Shown one piece after another: positions 48,566 through 61,318 of a DNA stretch of 64,000 nt. The number at the start of each line of letters is the position of its first letter. The stretch's first letter is position 1. The translations under genes were made by a program, and so were the position numbers. This DNA comes from Annulohypoxylon bovei var. microspora. Taxonomy: Eukaryota > Ascomycota > Sordariomycetes > Xylariales > Hypoxylaceae. The notes under the pieces were generated by a model. The model saw only the letters and a list, made by a program, of their open reading frames with translations. It was not told where the DNA came from and did not search any database. Location of the stretch: NCBI GenBank assembly GCA_022836615.1, contig MU405282.1, positions 124,001 through 188,000 on the forward strand. Direction: 5' to 3'.

Positions 48566-49732
48566 CTATTTTGCCATTTTTGTCACATGTAAATCCTGGG
48601 TGGGGTTCACCAATAGACTGAGCAGATCCGGCCTTGCATAATGGCCAACGACATCGATGAATGCCTTTGGGTAGTCGATGTCTCGCAAATTGACATCCGC
48701 TGTCAGGATACGCTCTTCACCAGCACCGACGGGTTCGCAAAGCGGTTTACCGTCGGGCCCAAATATCATGGAAAATCCGCCGCCGGGCTTAAGAATGGGG
48801 GAGTTATGTTAGCACATATTATATGGCATGGCAGGGAGTTGGAAGACCTCACCGTCTTCGTGACTGGGTTGCCGGAAAGGTTATTTTTTTCCAGGTTCTT
48901 CTCGGATAGGATTTGTGATGCGACAAGGACGAAGCACTGCCCTTCAATAGCCATGAATTGGCTAGCTCGGTAGCTTGCTTCTCCTGTTTCGTGGTATAGC
49001 CACTTAATTTTGGCGGGATCTGGCATCTCAAACTCTGCGGGCCAACTACACAATTACGGTCAGCAGGGGCTTTGTCAATGATGAAAGAAAAAAAAGGGTT
49101 GATCAAGATTGACCTTGCAACATGTATTTGAACTCCCTGCGAGTATTCGTAGTAACGAAGCAAAGGTTGCAAATGCTCCCAGCAATTCAAGCCACCGATC
49201 ATGCCAAACTTGGATGGCACGACACACTTAAGCGACTCGGCTTGTCCATCTCCCCAAATTGTCCGCTCTACGTGCGTGGGCTTTATCTTTCGGCGGTGGT
49301 GAACTATCTCGCCCTCGGGAGAAATAAACGATTGAGCCATGTAGAGACTAGCACCATCTCTTTCGCTATATCCGAGGACCACAAACATGCCCGCCTTCTT
49401 CACTGCGGCGAGGATACGTCTCATCTGGTCCGAGTCCTTACGCATCGAATTGGCCATGTAATCGTGGATGATGTGAGTGTTCTCGATGACACTCGAAGTC
49501 CACATAGACCTAGGTTGAGGCAAACAAGTCGACGTTAGCTGTTGCAGCCCTACCGAATCTTTGATTGAGCTTACCACGGATATCCAGGAATCCAGACCTC
49601 GGGAAATCCAAGTACCTGAACTCCATCTGCAGCCGCACTCTCGATGAGAGAGATAGTTTTGTCTACGCTTCCATCGAGGTCAAGCCATACTGGCTCGGCT
49701 TGAACAGCCCCGACGCGAACTGTAGCAGTCAT
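48566..49732 (-). CDS. nitrilase (aliphatic/arylacetonitrilase type)
   Basis: Predicted exons 49732-49575, 49509-49114, 49045-48853 and 48787-48566 give 322 aa; every junction keeps phase. The superfamily triad is complete: Glu45 in FPEVWIPGYPW, Lys127 in HRRKIKPTH and Cys162 in GGLNCWEH. The GLNCWEH context is that of true nitrilases rather than amidases. Conserved C-terminal motifs are PGGGFSMIFGPDGKPL and DIDYPKAFIDVVGHYARPDL. The reaction converts nitriles to carboxylic acids and ammonia; the natural substrate cannot be deduced. Convergent with regulator 2 and divergent from the permease across 2.2 kb. Nitrilase genes are patchy among fungi and often horizontally exchanged, but composition here is not obviously foreign. 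Confidence 0.92.
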
Positions 49733-51961
49733 TGTGAAGCTAAAGTTGAGTTCGAAGAAGAGGGAGGGTTTACTTGGGACGAAGAGGGGAAGCACCCCCC
49801 CAAGCTATAGTCGATCATATGCTGGTTACCCTTTTATACTATACCATGCCGGCAGAAGCGTCTTACCGCAGTGACATACAGGTGCGGGGAGCCACGGCGT
49901 CTGCAGTCAGCAAGCAAACCCCAAGAGCCACCTCAATCTCATGCTACGAATCCCGAGCTTGCTATTCTCTCGGCTGCTACTACATCGAGACACTAGTCTG
50001 GACCCCGGCGGCCGCGTCACGCAGTAGTAGAATTTCACCATTGGTTACGCCGGGAGCATTCTGGGTGTGGTGTGGCCCATAATGCTACACAGCTCGACGC
50101 TTCCTTGCAGTTCCTCCTCACTTTATGCGGCAGGTCCACGAGCCCGTACTGCATAGGCTCGCACCGCATATCTGTAGCCGCGGGCAGAAGCAGAAGCAGC
50201 AGAAACAGAAGCAGAAGCTTAAAAAACCACCAGTGCCACAAACATTTTCTACGCACCGTAGTAAGGCTCTCAAAGAGCCCTTGCATCTCTAGTACTTGGA
50301 ATATCCTTGTCCGTATATTCACGACAATCCCCTCTCCAAACCTTCAAAATTTGACTAAACCTTCTATCGTTGAGGCACGGCCGTAGGAAGATCGTCACGT
50401 TCGTATGATCGATCGCAGAGTCCTTCCAAAGGCTCTCCTACGATCAACTAGCGCCGCTTCAAATATAGCTAACCCACGTGGATCCTGTGTCCGGATACAG
50501 GAAAGTCGCGAGGCTAAAGTGGAACAAAAACTGGGCGGAAGAGCTGGAGCCTCCCCAGCTGTTACCAACGTGCCTCAAACTTAGCCTAGATTCGCCTAGT
50601 TTACGAGTGATTTGCACGTCCCCAAGCTAAGTCCTACGTTCAACGTTCTACCGCCTCCCCTTTGGCAACAGTCCGCGATCACGGGACCGCGAGGCGGCGA
50701 CCAGCGTTCGTTTAAACGGCGCCTGTCGAATAATGGGATCTGGGAATAGCACGATATTCAAACCCCGGCTTCGACAAGGGTAGTGGCAAGCTGAGCTATC
50801 GTTATCTCGGATTGCAGTTCCCGGACTTCTTCGGACCTTGAATTCCCCAGACTCCCTTCCCAGGGTTCTGGTTCTGGAATATGTGGAACCCTAGACGCAT
50901 ATACATATCAGACATACATACGGAATATGTAACGTCGTGGTCCGAACCAGAACGAGCATGACTCTATATCATTCTGTGAAACCGGAGCACAGCAAGCACA
51001 GAAGCCACATAGGCACAGTACCTAGACACCTAACACCCAGCGCGGAGAGCATGCCATCCAATCCGAGCGATGACACGCTCACCAGGGTTGACCTAGGACT
51101 CAGGACCTTGCCTTGCATCGCGGCCCGGGATCTAGACGGGGTCCTTATCAGAAAACGCCACACGAAAGAATTACATAAAAATGTCGCGGTAATAGTGGGT
51201 GCGACGGGGGAAACTTACGGGAGAGAAAAAGGAATGGAGGAAGAGGAAGGGCACAGACTGAGAATCGGGGGAAGGCTACGAATTTATGTTCATTTCTCTC
51301 AGAATACTGGCGAGCGCGAGAAAGCCGCAACTTCGTGGCGGTCTCAGAGCAAAAACATGGCGCTCGCAGTATAGAATAAGCGGTGAATTTAACGGTCATC
51401 ATCAATCTGCAATCTGCAATCAGCACAACTCGGTAGGCAAGCCTCCCGCGTAGAAAAGAAATGCGAGCCACACACCATGCATGTCCCATCCCACCCAATG
51501 ATAAGCTGGGGACTGAGACGACGTCTCCCTGTGATTGGCGACGGCCGCTCGTAAGAGCCCCCCATACATGCTATGTACATCTGTGGCATGCGCGAAGGGA
51601 ATGTCATCTTATCTTATATCTAAACACAGGCGGGAGAAGGATAAATTACGTGAGCTGAGGCGCTGATATCGTTGTGTGGTATTTCGTCGATCGTATCAGG
51701 TAGGCTGGCCGTCGCCTTGCATATGTGTGCCTATCCACCTACGTACGTACGTACGCCAACCATCCATCCGCCTGTGTATCCATAAGATTCTAATTTCGCT
51801 CGATGTCTCAGGTAACGAAGGCGGTTATTTAAGGGCGCCAATATCTTTTCAGCTCGCTCTTTGCATCCCTTCCGTGCTCTCTCCCCCCTCCTCCGAACCG
51901 TCCTCACGCAACGTCGCACAATCTCACACTTCGCGTTAGAGCTGGAAGCTGGGCGCCAACG
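49733..51961. other. 2.2-kb shared promoter region of nitrilase and permease
   Basis: No gene supported; the 145-codon plus frame at 50937-51374 begins with GTG and lacks domain or splicing support. It contains a 20-bp near-perfect dyad at 50483-50502 and a (CGTA)n run near 51739-51753. Confidence 0.5.
50483..50502. promoter_or_regulatory. candidate dyad regulator site TCCTGTGTCCGGATACAGGA
   Basis: 18 of 20 bases fit a perfect palindrome centred on CCGG. Zn2Cys6 dimers bind inverted or everted CGG triplets, so this is a plausible operator in the shared region between the nitrilase and permease starts. Function is inference. Confidence 0.35.
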
Positions 51962-54084
51962 ATGTCCGTGACCCCGAACGAGCCGCCCGCGGGCGAGGGC
52001 CGGCTGCAGCCGAGGCTGTCGAGGCTCACCATGGTCGCCCTGACATTCGCCATCCTCAAGTGAGTCCTCACCTCACGCGCAACTCTCCCCTGCCATACTA
52101 TGACACGAACGGGCGGTCGCTGACGGTACCACCCGAAAACAACAGCACGTGGATCGCGCTGGCGGGCTCGATCGGGCTCGTGCTGCCCTCGGGGGGCTCC
52201 GTCGCGCTGCTGTACGGCTTCCTCTTCTGCGTCCTGTGCAACCTCGCCCTGGCCGCGAGCCTGGGCGAGCTGGCGGCTATCTGGCCTACGGCGGGGGGCC
52301 AGTACCACTTTGTGTACGCGCTGTGCACGGATGCTTGGAAGCGGCCTATGGTGGGTGAAAAATTTCGTGGTTGTCGGATCTGGGACGTGTAGGAAGAGGG
52401 GGGGAGTAGGGAACCGGGATGGAGATTGCAATTGGGCTGACCGTGTTCGCGACAGAGCTTTTGGGTCGGCTGGACTAATATCGCCGGGTGGCTGACGCTC
52501 GTGACGACCGAGGGCTTCTTTGCTGGTAAGATCTCCCGCTCTTGCACCTTCTTCGAGCTAAAAAGCTTCTTTACGTGTAGAATTTGAAACAAGTCGTTAA
52601 CGAAATCTCCACAGCGCAATTCATCCAAGCCGCCGCCGTCATCGCATCGAACGGCACCTACACGATCGAAACATGGAGCACGTACCTGATCTTCCTCGCG
52701 GTCGTGACCTTCACGACGGGGTCCAACATCTGGGGGAACCGGATCCTGGGGCGGTGGAACGACGCGGCGCTGTACTGGTCGCTGTTCGGCGTCGTGGTCA
52801 TCAGCATCGTGCTGCTGGCGACCTCGGACAAGAACGGGGCGCGCTACGTGTTCGCCGAGTTCAATAACGAGACGGGCTGGTCCGACGGCATGGCCTGGAT
52901 CCTGGGCCTGCTGCAGAGCGCGCTGAGCCTCATCGGCTTCGACGCCGCGCTCCACATGACCGAGGAGATGCCGCGGCCGGCCGAGGACGCGCCGCGCGCC
53001 ATCATATACGCGGTTATCGTGGGAGGGGTCACCGGCGTGGCGTTTATACTGGTGATTCTATTCTGCATCACGGATCCGGAAACGGTGCTGAACACGCCGA
53101 CAAACATGCCCATCGCGGAGTTGATACTGCAGGGGACGGGGAGCAGGGTCGCGGCGACGATCCTGACGCTTATGTTGGCGGTCTGCTTTATCAACGGGAC
53201 GAATGGCTGCGTGACGAGCTCGAGTAGGCTGCTTTATGCGATGGCTAGGGATAAGGGGATCGCGTACCATGGCTAGTAAGTTAGTCTCCTTTCCTCCTAT
53301 AAACACCGAACTAACCCCCGTCCTCAGCTTCGCGCACATAACTCCCAAACTCGACGTCCCCGTGCGCACGATAGTCTTCACCTTCGTCTTCAACGTGCTC
53401 TTCGGGCTCCTGTATCTCGGGCCCTCGGTCGCCTTTAGCGCCTACGCGGCCAGCACCACCATCTTCCTCAACGTGTCGTACGTGTTCCCGGTCCTGACCC
53501 TGCTCGTCCGCGGGCGCGGTGTCCTGCGGCAGCACCGGTCGGAGCGCACGTACTTCGACCTCGGGCGCGCTGGGTGGGCGCTTAATGTCGTGGCGGCGAT
53601 TTTTGTAGTTGTTACTTCTGTGGTATGTTCCTTCTTGCCTGGTCTGCTTAAGGATGCTACTTGAATAAAGGAAGAAAGAAGAAAAAGGAGAGAAGACTTC
53701 TAACCGTTACTATAGTTCTTCTGCTTCCCTACCGGCCTCCCTGTCTCTGGAGACGAGATGAGTAAGCTACCACCCCCCACCTACCATGTTTCTAACGATC
53801 TATCTTACTAATTGTCGGTATCTATAGACTACGTAGTCGTTGTGATCGGCATATTCTTGATCTTAGTTGGCACGTACTGGATCGTAGGCGGCAGGACCTT
53901 CGAAGGACCCGTAAGTTCTCACCATCTTCCATACTTCCACATACCACCGTCGACCCTACTAACCTAGGGCCCGTAGAAATTCGAAGCTATCATCGGACAT
54001 GCTCCTGGAGACGAGGAAGGAGTACATACTCCCGGTACCGCATCAGATTCTAACGGTCAGGATGAGAAAGGGGGAATTCCTTAA
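51962..54084 (+). CDS. APC-superfamily permease (GABA/choline/amino-acid transporter family)
   Basis: Predicted exons 51962-52059, 52146-52350, 52456-52525, 52615-53275, 53328-53622, 53716-53761, 53828-53910 and 53977-54084 give 521 aa in phase. TM1 carries LTFAILNTWIALAGSIGLVL with PSGG after it, the hallmark of the fungal Uga4/Hnm1/Bat1 permease group. GFFAAQFIQAA and LSLIGFDAALHMTEEMPRPAEDAPRAI (the conserved helix 6 to loop motif) follow, then TSSSRLLYAMARDKGIAYHG. About 11-12 hydrophobic segments are visible, and the tail is acidic and hydrophilic. The N-terminal cytosolic part is short for the family, about 23 residues before TM1. Likely a proton-coupled uptake system at the plasma membrane for an amine or amino acid. 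The exact substrate is unknown. Confidence 0.92.
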
Positions 54085-54850
54085 GATGGAAGAGAGCATT
54101 TCTTATTCGTGATACCCAGCCTGATCGACATATCCATCACCGAACTAAACTACAACCATCACCTAGAATTATACAGTAATCAACGTCATGACATATAATA
54201 TGTTCATTCACAAATGGGTATATACATAACATAACATAAAATATCTACTCTGAAAGACTCGCAGCGCGCCTTTATCCGTCTAGGACTAGGCAGCTGGAGG
54301 AGATGATTCGTGACCGATCCGAAATCCGTACATGCAATGAATTTCTTCGTGACCGAGACGAAGCTCGGCGAAAATGTCAGATCTGACGCCAGGTATGCGA
54401 AACGCCGGGTAATGCGATGAGTTTAATTCCCTCGCGATGATCGCTTCACTTTCATTCTTCTTTTCTTGTCCTTTTTTATCCGAGTTGCGTCTTGCACACT
54501 CGCCACTCTAAATGTCGAATTTCTAAAAATTTGATTTAAAGAAAACGACCTTTTGCTTGTCCCCGAAAGGCTAGAACCGAGCCAGTCAACGAGGTTTCTA
54601 ACAACGCGGAGTGCTGATGTTGACGTGATGGTCCGAATCTGGCTACGAGATTTTGTATCTCAAGTCGATTTGGTCGTTGGACTGAATCTCGTAACTGTTC
54701 GCCGCACTTATAGGAAAGACTGAGTTCCAAAAGAGCCGTCGAGGTCCAAAAGGCTGGGACCGTTCCTCGAAAGTGGCGGGGTATTGAACCCCGACACGAG
54801 TTGTAGGGCACGGTGGTCCCCTTTTAAAATGCTACTGGATGTTCGTCTGC
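54085..54850. other. intergenic, convergent
   Basis: About 770 bp between the permease and DUF3405 gene ends. It contains the nested hairpin at 54756-54820; no gene. Confidence 0.45.
54756..54820. repeat. nested inverted repeat, tRNA-like T-arm on minus strand
   Basis: An outer stem GGGACC/GGTCCC encloses CTCG/CGAG and then a 5-bp CGGGG/CCCCG stem with a 7-nt loop. On the minus strand the loop reads TTCAATA, matching a tRNA T-loop. Arm spacing does not allow a full cloverleaf, so it is not called as a tRNA. Confidence 0.5.
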
Positions 54851-57175
54851 TCAAGAGTAGGGGAGATTCGACTCGCTCTTGTATCCAGGCTCAGTAGGTT
54901 CGATGTCTTTTACAGGATGGAGCAACATGGGAGGCAAGCAGGGTCGTCCGTATGTCCCTTCCCAGTCTTCGCCACCCACGTTAGTGTCTTCCCAGCCCAT
55001 AAAGTTGAGGTAAAGTCGTTGTGGTGGGTTTGCCCGATAATACCAAGTGCTTCCACGGTATCTCGCCTCTCGTCCCCAGCCCATGGCTGAGCCGATGCCT
55101 CCACTTTCACCCCTGAGGCCGCCATTGAACCACTTAGCGAGGTCCTTGCCTTTCCATGGCCTATCAAAGAAGACTGGCATTGGGGCATAGACTGCCTTGA
55201 GGCCATGAAGCAGTGCGGTGGTTTGCGTCACCATTTCCGACGAGATATGATTTCCCCGAAGATTTTCGACGTGCATAATGTCGAGCAGCCTCTTCGACAC
55301 CCTCGAATGCGTGACAATAGTAGCTCTTCTTGGTAGATCGGTGGTCGCATGTGTGGAGTCATTAAATCCCCAAAGCTCGTTACCACTAATCCATGAGCTA
55401 TTGATCGGGTTGAAAATAGGGGCGACAGTAATGAGGTCTGCCTCTTCACCAACACCCCATTTGTAGTTATCGTCTTCGGCATTTGCAACCGGAGGTTTCG
55501 GTCCGATAGGAGTAACAAAGGGCAGCCCTGGAGGACCCCAGACCGTGTGCTTCTCTGATATACGCTCTACTTCCTTTCGAAACTGTGAATCGTAGTCTCC
55601 ATGGATAGATGGTATGTAGTAGCGTTCGTTACGTTCCCACAATCCTCGACGGGGCTGACGCTTGGCAAAAGTGGCTAACTTTTCAACGAAGTCGTAATTG
55701 TGACCAGTAACTCTTGCATCAATTTCCCAGTTCCATATATAATCAAATTCAGGGAACTCCTGAGCGAACTTCTGAACTGACAACCACTGCGAAACATGTA
55801 CGGTCGCCTTCTTAGGGTCGATCTTCGGATACATAGTCTGCGTGGCTTCGTCATTCCAGAGGACCGCAATATCCCTGAACTCCGGGGGAACGTTCCTTTG
55901 AAGAACGTATTGATAAGTCTCCTCATCATCCCAAATTGCATATGCAGTGTCTTTGACATGCACAAACAAGAACACTTGATATTGACCGCCGGTGCGCAGC
56001 GAAAGCTCTGTGATTAAAGATCGAATCACCTGTCTGTCGTTCTCACTGTATTCCTTGCCGGTATAAGTCCGCAGCAAGAGGGCAGTTCTCGCTTCAGAGC
56101 TAGCCAGAGGCTTAGACTTGCCAGACTTGGGCTGTTCGGGAAGCCCTCTCTTTCGGCGCAATGGTGGACTACCTTTCCCAAGACTGTACAAGGGTGATTC
56201 CGACGAGCCAAGATCGCTCTCCTTGTCACCATTCGAACTCGAATTGTGGCGCGAGTAGACTGTAGTGATGTAGGGATTAGAATGCCCTTGCAGGTTGAAT
56301 CGTGCCTTATTCTTTTGAGCGCACTTCTCTTGCAACTCCCCCCAGCGAATCTTGTCCCAGTCAACCGATGCATTCGACGTGTCGTTGTCCGCCTGGAAAC
56401 CATATACACCTAGCCTCGTCTCACGCTCGTAGCATAAGTTCCCATCCATACCAAGGATATCGTAGCTCCCGAATCCGGGATCAGGAAACTCCTTGGGTTG
56501 TCCTTTGAAAACTAAGATATCCCCTCCCGATGCGCCACCCGGGCCTTCGCACGACACATATTGTGCCTTCTCGGCAAGCCAGGTCTTCTCGTTATACTTG
56601 GGATATGGATTGTAGACATAAGGTTGATGATCGCTGAAATAAGTCTTATATATGGCAGGCGTTAAGTGCTCTTCGATTTGTAGTGACCGTTTCTTGGAAG
56701 GCTCAAGAGTAGTGAGCGTCTGTCCGAATAGTGCGTCGGCGCCAGGCTCTCTACATGACCGTTAGAACTTGTTGTATTACGATAATAGCCGAACTTACTT
56801 AGCAAGTGATTCATATTCTCTATCAAACTGCTCTCGGATGTTTTCCTCTCTTTGCTCCTCTGCTTCCTTCTTCTTCTCTTCTTCTGTCTTTTCGTTTACA
56901 CCAGTTTCAGTTTCAGTGTGTTGGTTCTGTTCTTCAGCGTGTTGATTCTGTTCGCTACTGCTTTGTTGGTTCGCTGGTAGGGGGACTTGCTGTGCTTCGG
57001 TGTTTTCCTTCAGCGGAACCTGTACTGAACCAGCGCGCCCGTCAAACCATCTTGTAGTATGAAGAGTAGCAGACCCGTGTAGCAAGAACCAGTATAGAGT
57101 TGCGGCAAAGACTGCAAAAAGCAATAGACCTCTCGGTCGCGATAGTAACCGACGCGGTTGCACCGCTAGCATCAT
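54851..57175 (-). CDS. DUF3405 family membrane-anchored protein
   Basis: Exons 57175-56799 and 56750-54851 give 758 aa; the intron (gtaagt..tgtag) keeps phase. The N-terminus is short and basic, followed by one TM at about 13-31, then a Gln/Glu/Lys-rich stalk with coiled-coil character (about 65-125). The large domain matches the fungal DUF3405 family: YEESLA..GADALFGQ, ARTALLLRTYTGKEYSENDR, YQVFLFVHVKD, FPEFDYIWNWEIDARVTGHN and RRATIVTHSRVSKRLLDIMH. The WEIDARxTGHNY motif and type II topology suggest a Golgi glycosyltransferase-like enzyme, but the family has no established activity. It ends about 0.77 kb from the permease. Confidence 0.9.
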
Positions 57176-58328
57176 GCCGAACCGATTGTGTGGATATTTG
57201 TGGCTTAGGGGCGGACGAAGCTCTAAGTCGGATATCGCAAAATTTAAGGAAGCACATTAATAGCTAAGAACATCGCGAGGTAGTTAAAGCCAAGGTGGAA
57301 AATCCGATCCGGACAGTCACTCCCTCGACTCGATACTCTATATTAGATTCTTAGATTCCTCGACCAGGAATTTGATCAGCGATACGTAACGAGTCAGATC
57401 CGCGACCGTATTGGATTCTACTCAAACAAGTTGTCGTCTGAACAGGATTTAATATCGTCCGAAGGTTTTCTTCTGAAATTTCAATAAGAAAAAATGAGTG
57501 TAGGGGGTTAAACGTGATATCGGATAACCGGTCGGATAAAGAAAGATTACGACAGCGCGTGCCGGGGTATGAAGTATGAAATGTGGTCAAGACGACGGGA
57601 AAATGAGGTACAGTACATGTAGAACTCAGCAGAAGAGAATGAGTAGAAAAAAGTCAAGAGCGAAAAAAGGACTGGGGAAACAATGTCGCGATGTCTTGGC
57701 TTCGGTGATCAACACCAAAGCAAATAGATAGGTAGAAAGATATTCGAAATTGGGACCCCCTTCGCTCCCCTTTTTGGGTAAGAAGTTGAAGGTTAAAAGA
57801 TTGGACCTAGTCTAATGTTGCGAACGGGAAAGAGCACGATAAACGATACGTGGAGTAACTATAGGGGACCTGCATAGATGGCCGGGGTATAAAGTACCAT
57901 ATACATTAATATTAGCGCAGAATTGAGAGCACCAACGATATCCGGTGTATATTCGAGCATAATTACTACTGCAAACTACATGATATGAGTGGGGTATTTG
58001 GTGACAGGGCTAGGGATAATAAGTTCCTCATACGAGACCCGTTCGGGACCCATTTGAAACAAGAAGTATCGACCATCTCATACACTGACAGCTTCTACAC
58101 ACTAGTCTAGTGTATCGCTCGAATATAAAATCGACATAAAACCTCAAGTCTAGCTTAAGAATTCTTACAAAATGATTTGTTTATATTCTAAAGTATTACA
58201 AAGAAAAAGATAAGACAAGTTTGATAAGTTGATTGTTAAAATCACTTATGAAGAGGGGTTTAGCGTCGCAATAGATACTAGGTACTCGGGTGCGGTTTAG
58301 CTTAGTAGTACAGCTTGTGCGGGTGGCT
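57176..58328. other. intergenic, DUF3405 promoter side
   Basis: About 1.15 kb with no recognised gene. Confidence 0.4.
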
Positions 58329-58336
58329 GCTGCAAG

Positions 58337-58770
58337 TAGGGGTCTGCAAAATACGTATTTTGGATCAAAATACGGTATTTAAATGCAATACGTGCATTAT
58401 ACCATTATACACATACAAATTATGTATTTTGACCTGTATAACCACGTATAATAGATTTTACACCACCACCACGTTGTATTTATTAGATGGTATTATTTAC
58501 TTTTTTCTTATATAACGTTTATTATTTATCTTATTTATTATTATTTTTTTATCTTTTTTTTGATGCGATCGGGTTGAAATGGTGGTTGAAATGATCGAAT
58601 AAAAGGTGTTCCTTTAGGTGTATATCTCCCAAAATATTGCATACTCACCGATATATATGTGGGGCCGGGTGGTTTTTCCGACCCGCTATACGCATAGTAA
58701 ATCATTATACGGTATTATACAATACAAAATACGTATATACAAAATACGTATTTTGAAATGCAGAACCCTA
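58337..58770. mobile_element. 434-bp hAT-type MITE
   Basis: The ends are TAGGGGTCTGC and, reverse-complemented, TAGGGTTCTGC: ten of eleven match. The same 8-mer GCTGCAAG lies immediately outside both ends (58329-58336 and 58771-58778), the length of hAT target duplications. The perfect palindrome AAAATACGTATTTT sits just inside each end. The interior is AT-rich with an A/T-only tract around 58500-58560 and no coding capacity. Confidence 0.88.
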
Positions 58771-58778
58771 GCTGCAAG

Positions 58779-60583
58779 GTGACTGAGAGGCTTTACATAG
58801 AATGGAAGGAGTGAGACTTTAAGGGTCTAACAGACCAAGTCGAACATGTGAAAGAGCCAACCAAATTAGATGAATTGAATTACCCTACATTTTAACTTTC
58901 AATCTTTAATTTCTAAAAGTCAAGATTCTTCAATACTTTTTTTCAACAACTTTCATTGAAGAATTTTGAATTCCTCATGCGTTAATAGTTACGACCCTTA
59001 AACTTCACTATACCTAAATTTGATAAGGGGTAGTTTCTATGCTAGGTATGTATGCTATCCTTTCCCCACGCTCCCTTATTATTAAAATTGACGCGAGATA
59101 AGGCCAATTGAAGATTGGTAGATTTCGCAGAAGACACAACAGGCAACTCTCATTGGAGTGTCTAGACTCTAGTCTATCTTGTTACCTTGTCATTGTCATT
59201 TATTAATAAGACAAGGAATTCGGCAACTAGATTTTCAAGAGCCCTCAGGACTGCGGAAATGATTAGGTACTCCACGTCTAATCCGACACGGGCAGTCTTG
59301 CCAGTCCGGCATTTCTGCAAGACACAGACAGTAATGTAGTATACTAGTAGTATGTAACACACGTGGAGAGTTGCGCACGAGCGACTTTAGCAAATATGGA
59401 GGGAGCAATATTCATGAATATCGCTATCCTCGATTCCTAGTTTATGTCATATTCTCTTACTAACACAATCCAAATCCGAAGGATCGCCAAACATGGATCT
59501 ATCTATATTATTGATCTGACATGACACAGAAAAGTGCCCGAGTCTGAAAATTACCGACAATCATCTTCGGAACTTCAACTTGATTGCATTTTGCTCCCTT
59601 GTTCATATTGTTGGATCGCAGACTAATAACCATCTACTATTCGTTTTCTATGAGGTAACCAATGTGGCTATGAAGAGAAATAAGGGAGAGATTCAAGTAT
59701 GAAAAATGATCGATCATAGGATAACCGGTTCTTCAACAACAAATGTTTCGTCACCGACTATCGCTGCTACTAAGAACATATCGAGACACGACCACATACA
59801 AACGGGGGACAAATAGAGGACAAGAATCTGACACACACACCGTTCCCTAAAGCTACCTAGCTAGCGTACAATACCGTACAATACCACAAGCGGCTCGCGG
59901 ACACTCGTCACGCCATGGCGCCAGGGACGCAATGTAAAGATCGTCATCGTGCAGGCGCCCCGGATAATCCAATCAAGGAGTCTCTTCGGTAGCTTTATCA
60001 CCTCACACGTCACACTCGCTAATTTTTCATTTAAATTCGCCCCAGGTCAGTATAACCTTAGTTCAAGTTTCCTATTATGGGAGGAAGGAGGAGGATCCGG
60101 TAATCTCTTGGCTTGGGGGCTTCTTCAGTGTTGATCAGATGCACGTATGGGGGAGGTTAGGTAAGGTTTGTATCAGATTTCTTCGGCCCGGATTCGTCCG
60201 CGTTGGTTTCGTTTTGTGAAGTTCCACCGCTGTGATGCGTTGCACTCCAACGCTTACATACCACTTGCTTGCTGACTGTGCGTTGCTGCTGTGTATATCA
60301 TTGCCCGGTAGCATGGTCTACTCAGATGAGAAAATGCCCAGAGAACCCGTGCTATTTTGAGATACGCAATCGTGGATATACCTAAGTTTGCTTCTTGAAA
60401 GGATCTTCCCTATCCGGCTTCTTACTACTACCGTGACCCATATGTGAAAGCAAAGGTAATTCTTCGGTGGTGTCATAATACCGAGCATACCTACCTACTT
60501 ATTGGCCTTTAATTAACAACGTACGTACGCGTATACCTGCCAAAGGACGGCGGACGATAATACGAAATCCGTTAACCTGCCTT
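58779..60583. other. gene-free interval before the AT-rich block
   Basis: About 1.8 kb of normal base composition; short frames only, none supported. Confidence 0.4.
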
Positions 60584-61276
60584 TTCAATTAAGGTATTGA
60601 AATGTATATAGTAAAAATATATAGTATATAATAAAAACATATTATATTAAAAAAGGTATAAAAGATTATAACGTTAAAAAGCGTTATAACGTTTAATGGA
60701 TATTTAAATAAAAAACGTTTTTTTATATTTATTTCATTTAAATGAATTTTAAAAAACTTTTATATTAATACGTTTAAATTAACGAATAAATATATAATAA
60801 AGGTTAAAAATTAATAACGAATTTAATTTATTTATTAAAAGCGGAGGTTAATAAAAAACGTTTTTTATTTAAATTTTCGTAAAATAATATATATAAAACT
60901 TTATTATTTTTAAAGGTTACGTTAATTATTATTAATTTTATAAATAACGTATAACTTTAATTAAAATATAAATGTTATACCGGGTTTAAAGAAATATAAA
61001 ATAATAATATTACGACGTTAAAAATTATTAATATTAAAAAAGTATTATAAATAAAACGTATAATAATAATTTATTAAAGTTATTAATACGAATAATAAAT
61101 GATTAATATCGATTATAAAATAATAAAAACGATGATTAATAATAATAATTATTAATTAAATATTACAAATAAAGGTTTTAAGTTAAAATATAAATAATAA
61201 TTATTATTATTAAGTTTTATTAAAAGGTTTAAAAAGTAATAATAACGGTTAAATAATAATAATAATAATAATAACG

Positions 61277-61318
<42 letters not shown>

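Noticed and set aside
50740..50830. tRNA-like segment on the minus strand (AGCTCAG and GGGGTTTGAAT words)
   Set aside because: Arms do not pair into a cloverleaf and the B-box is degenerate.
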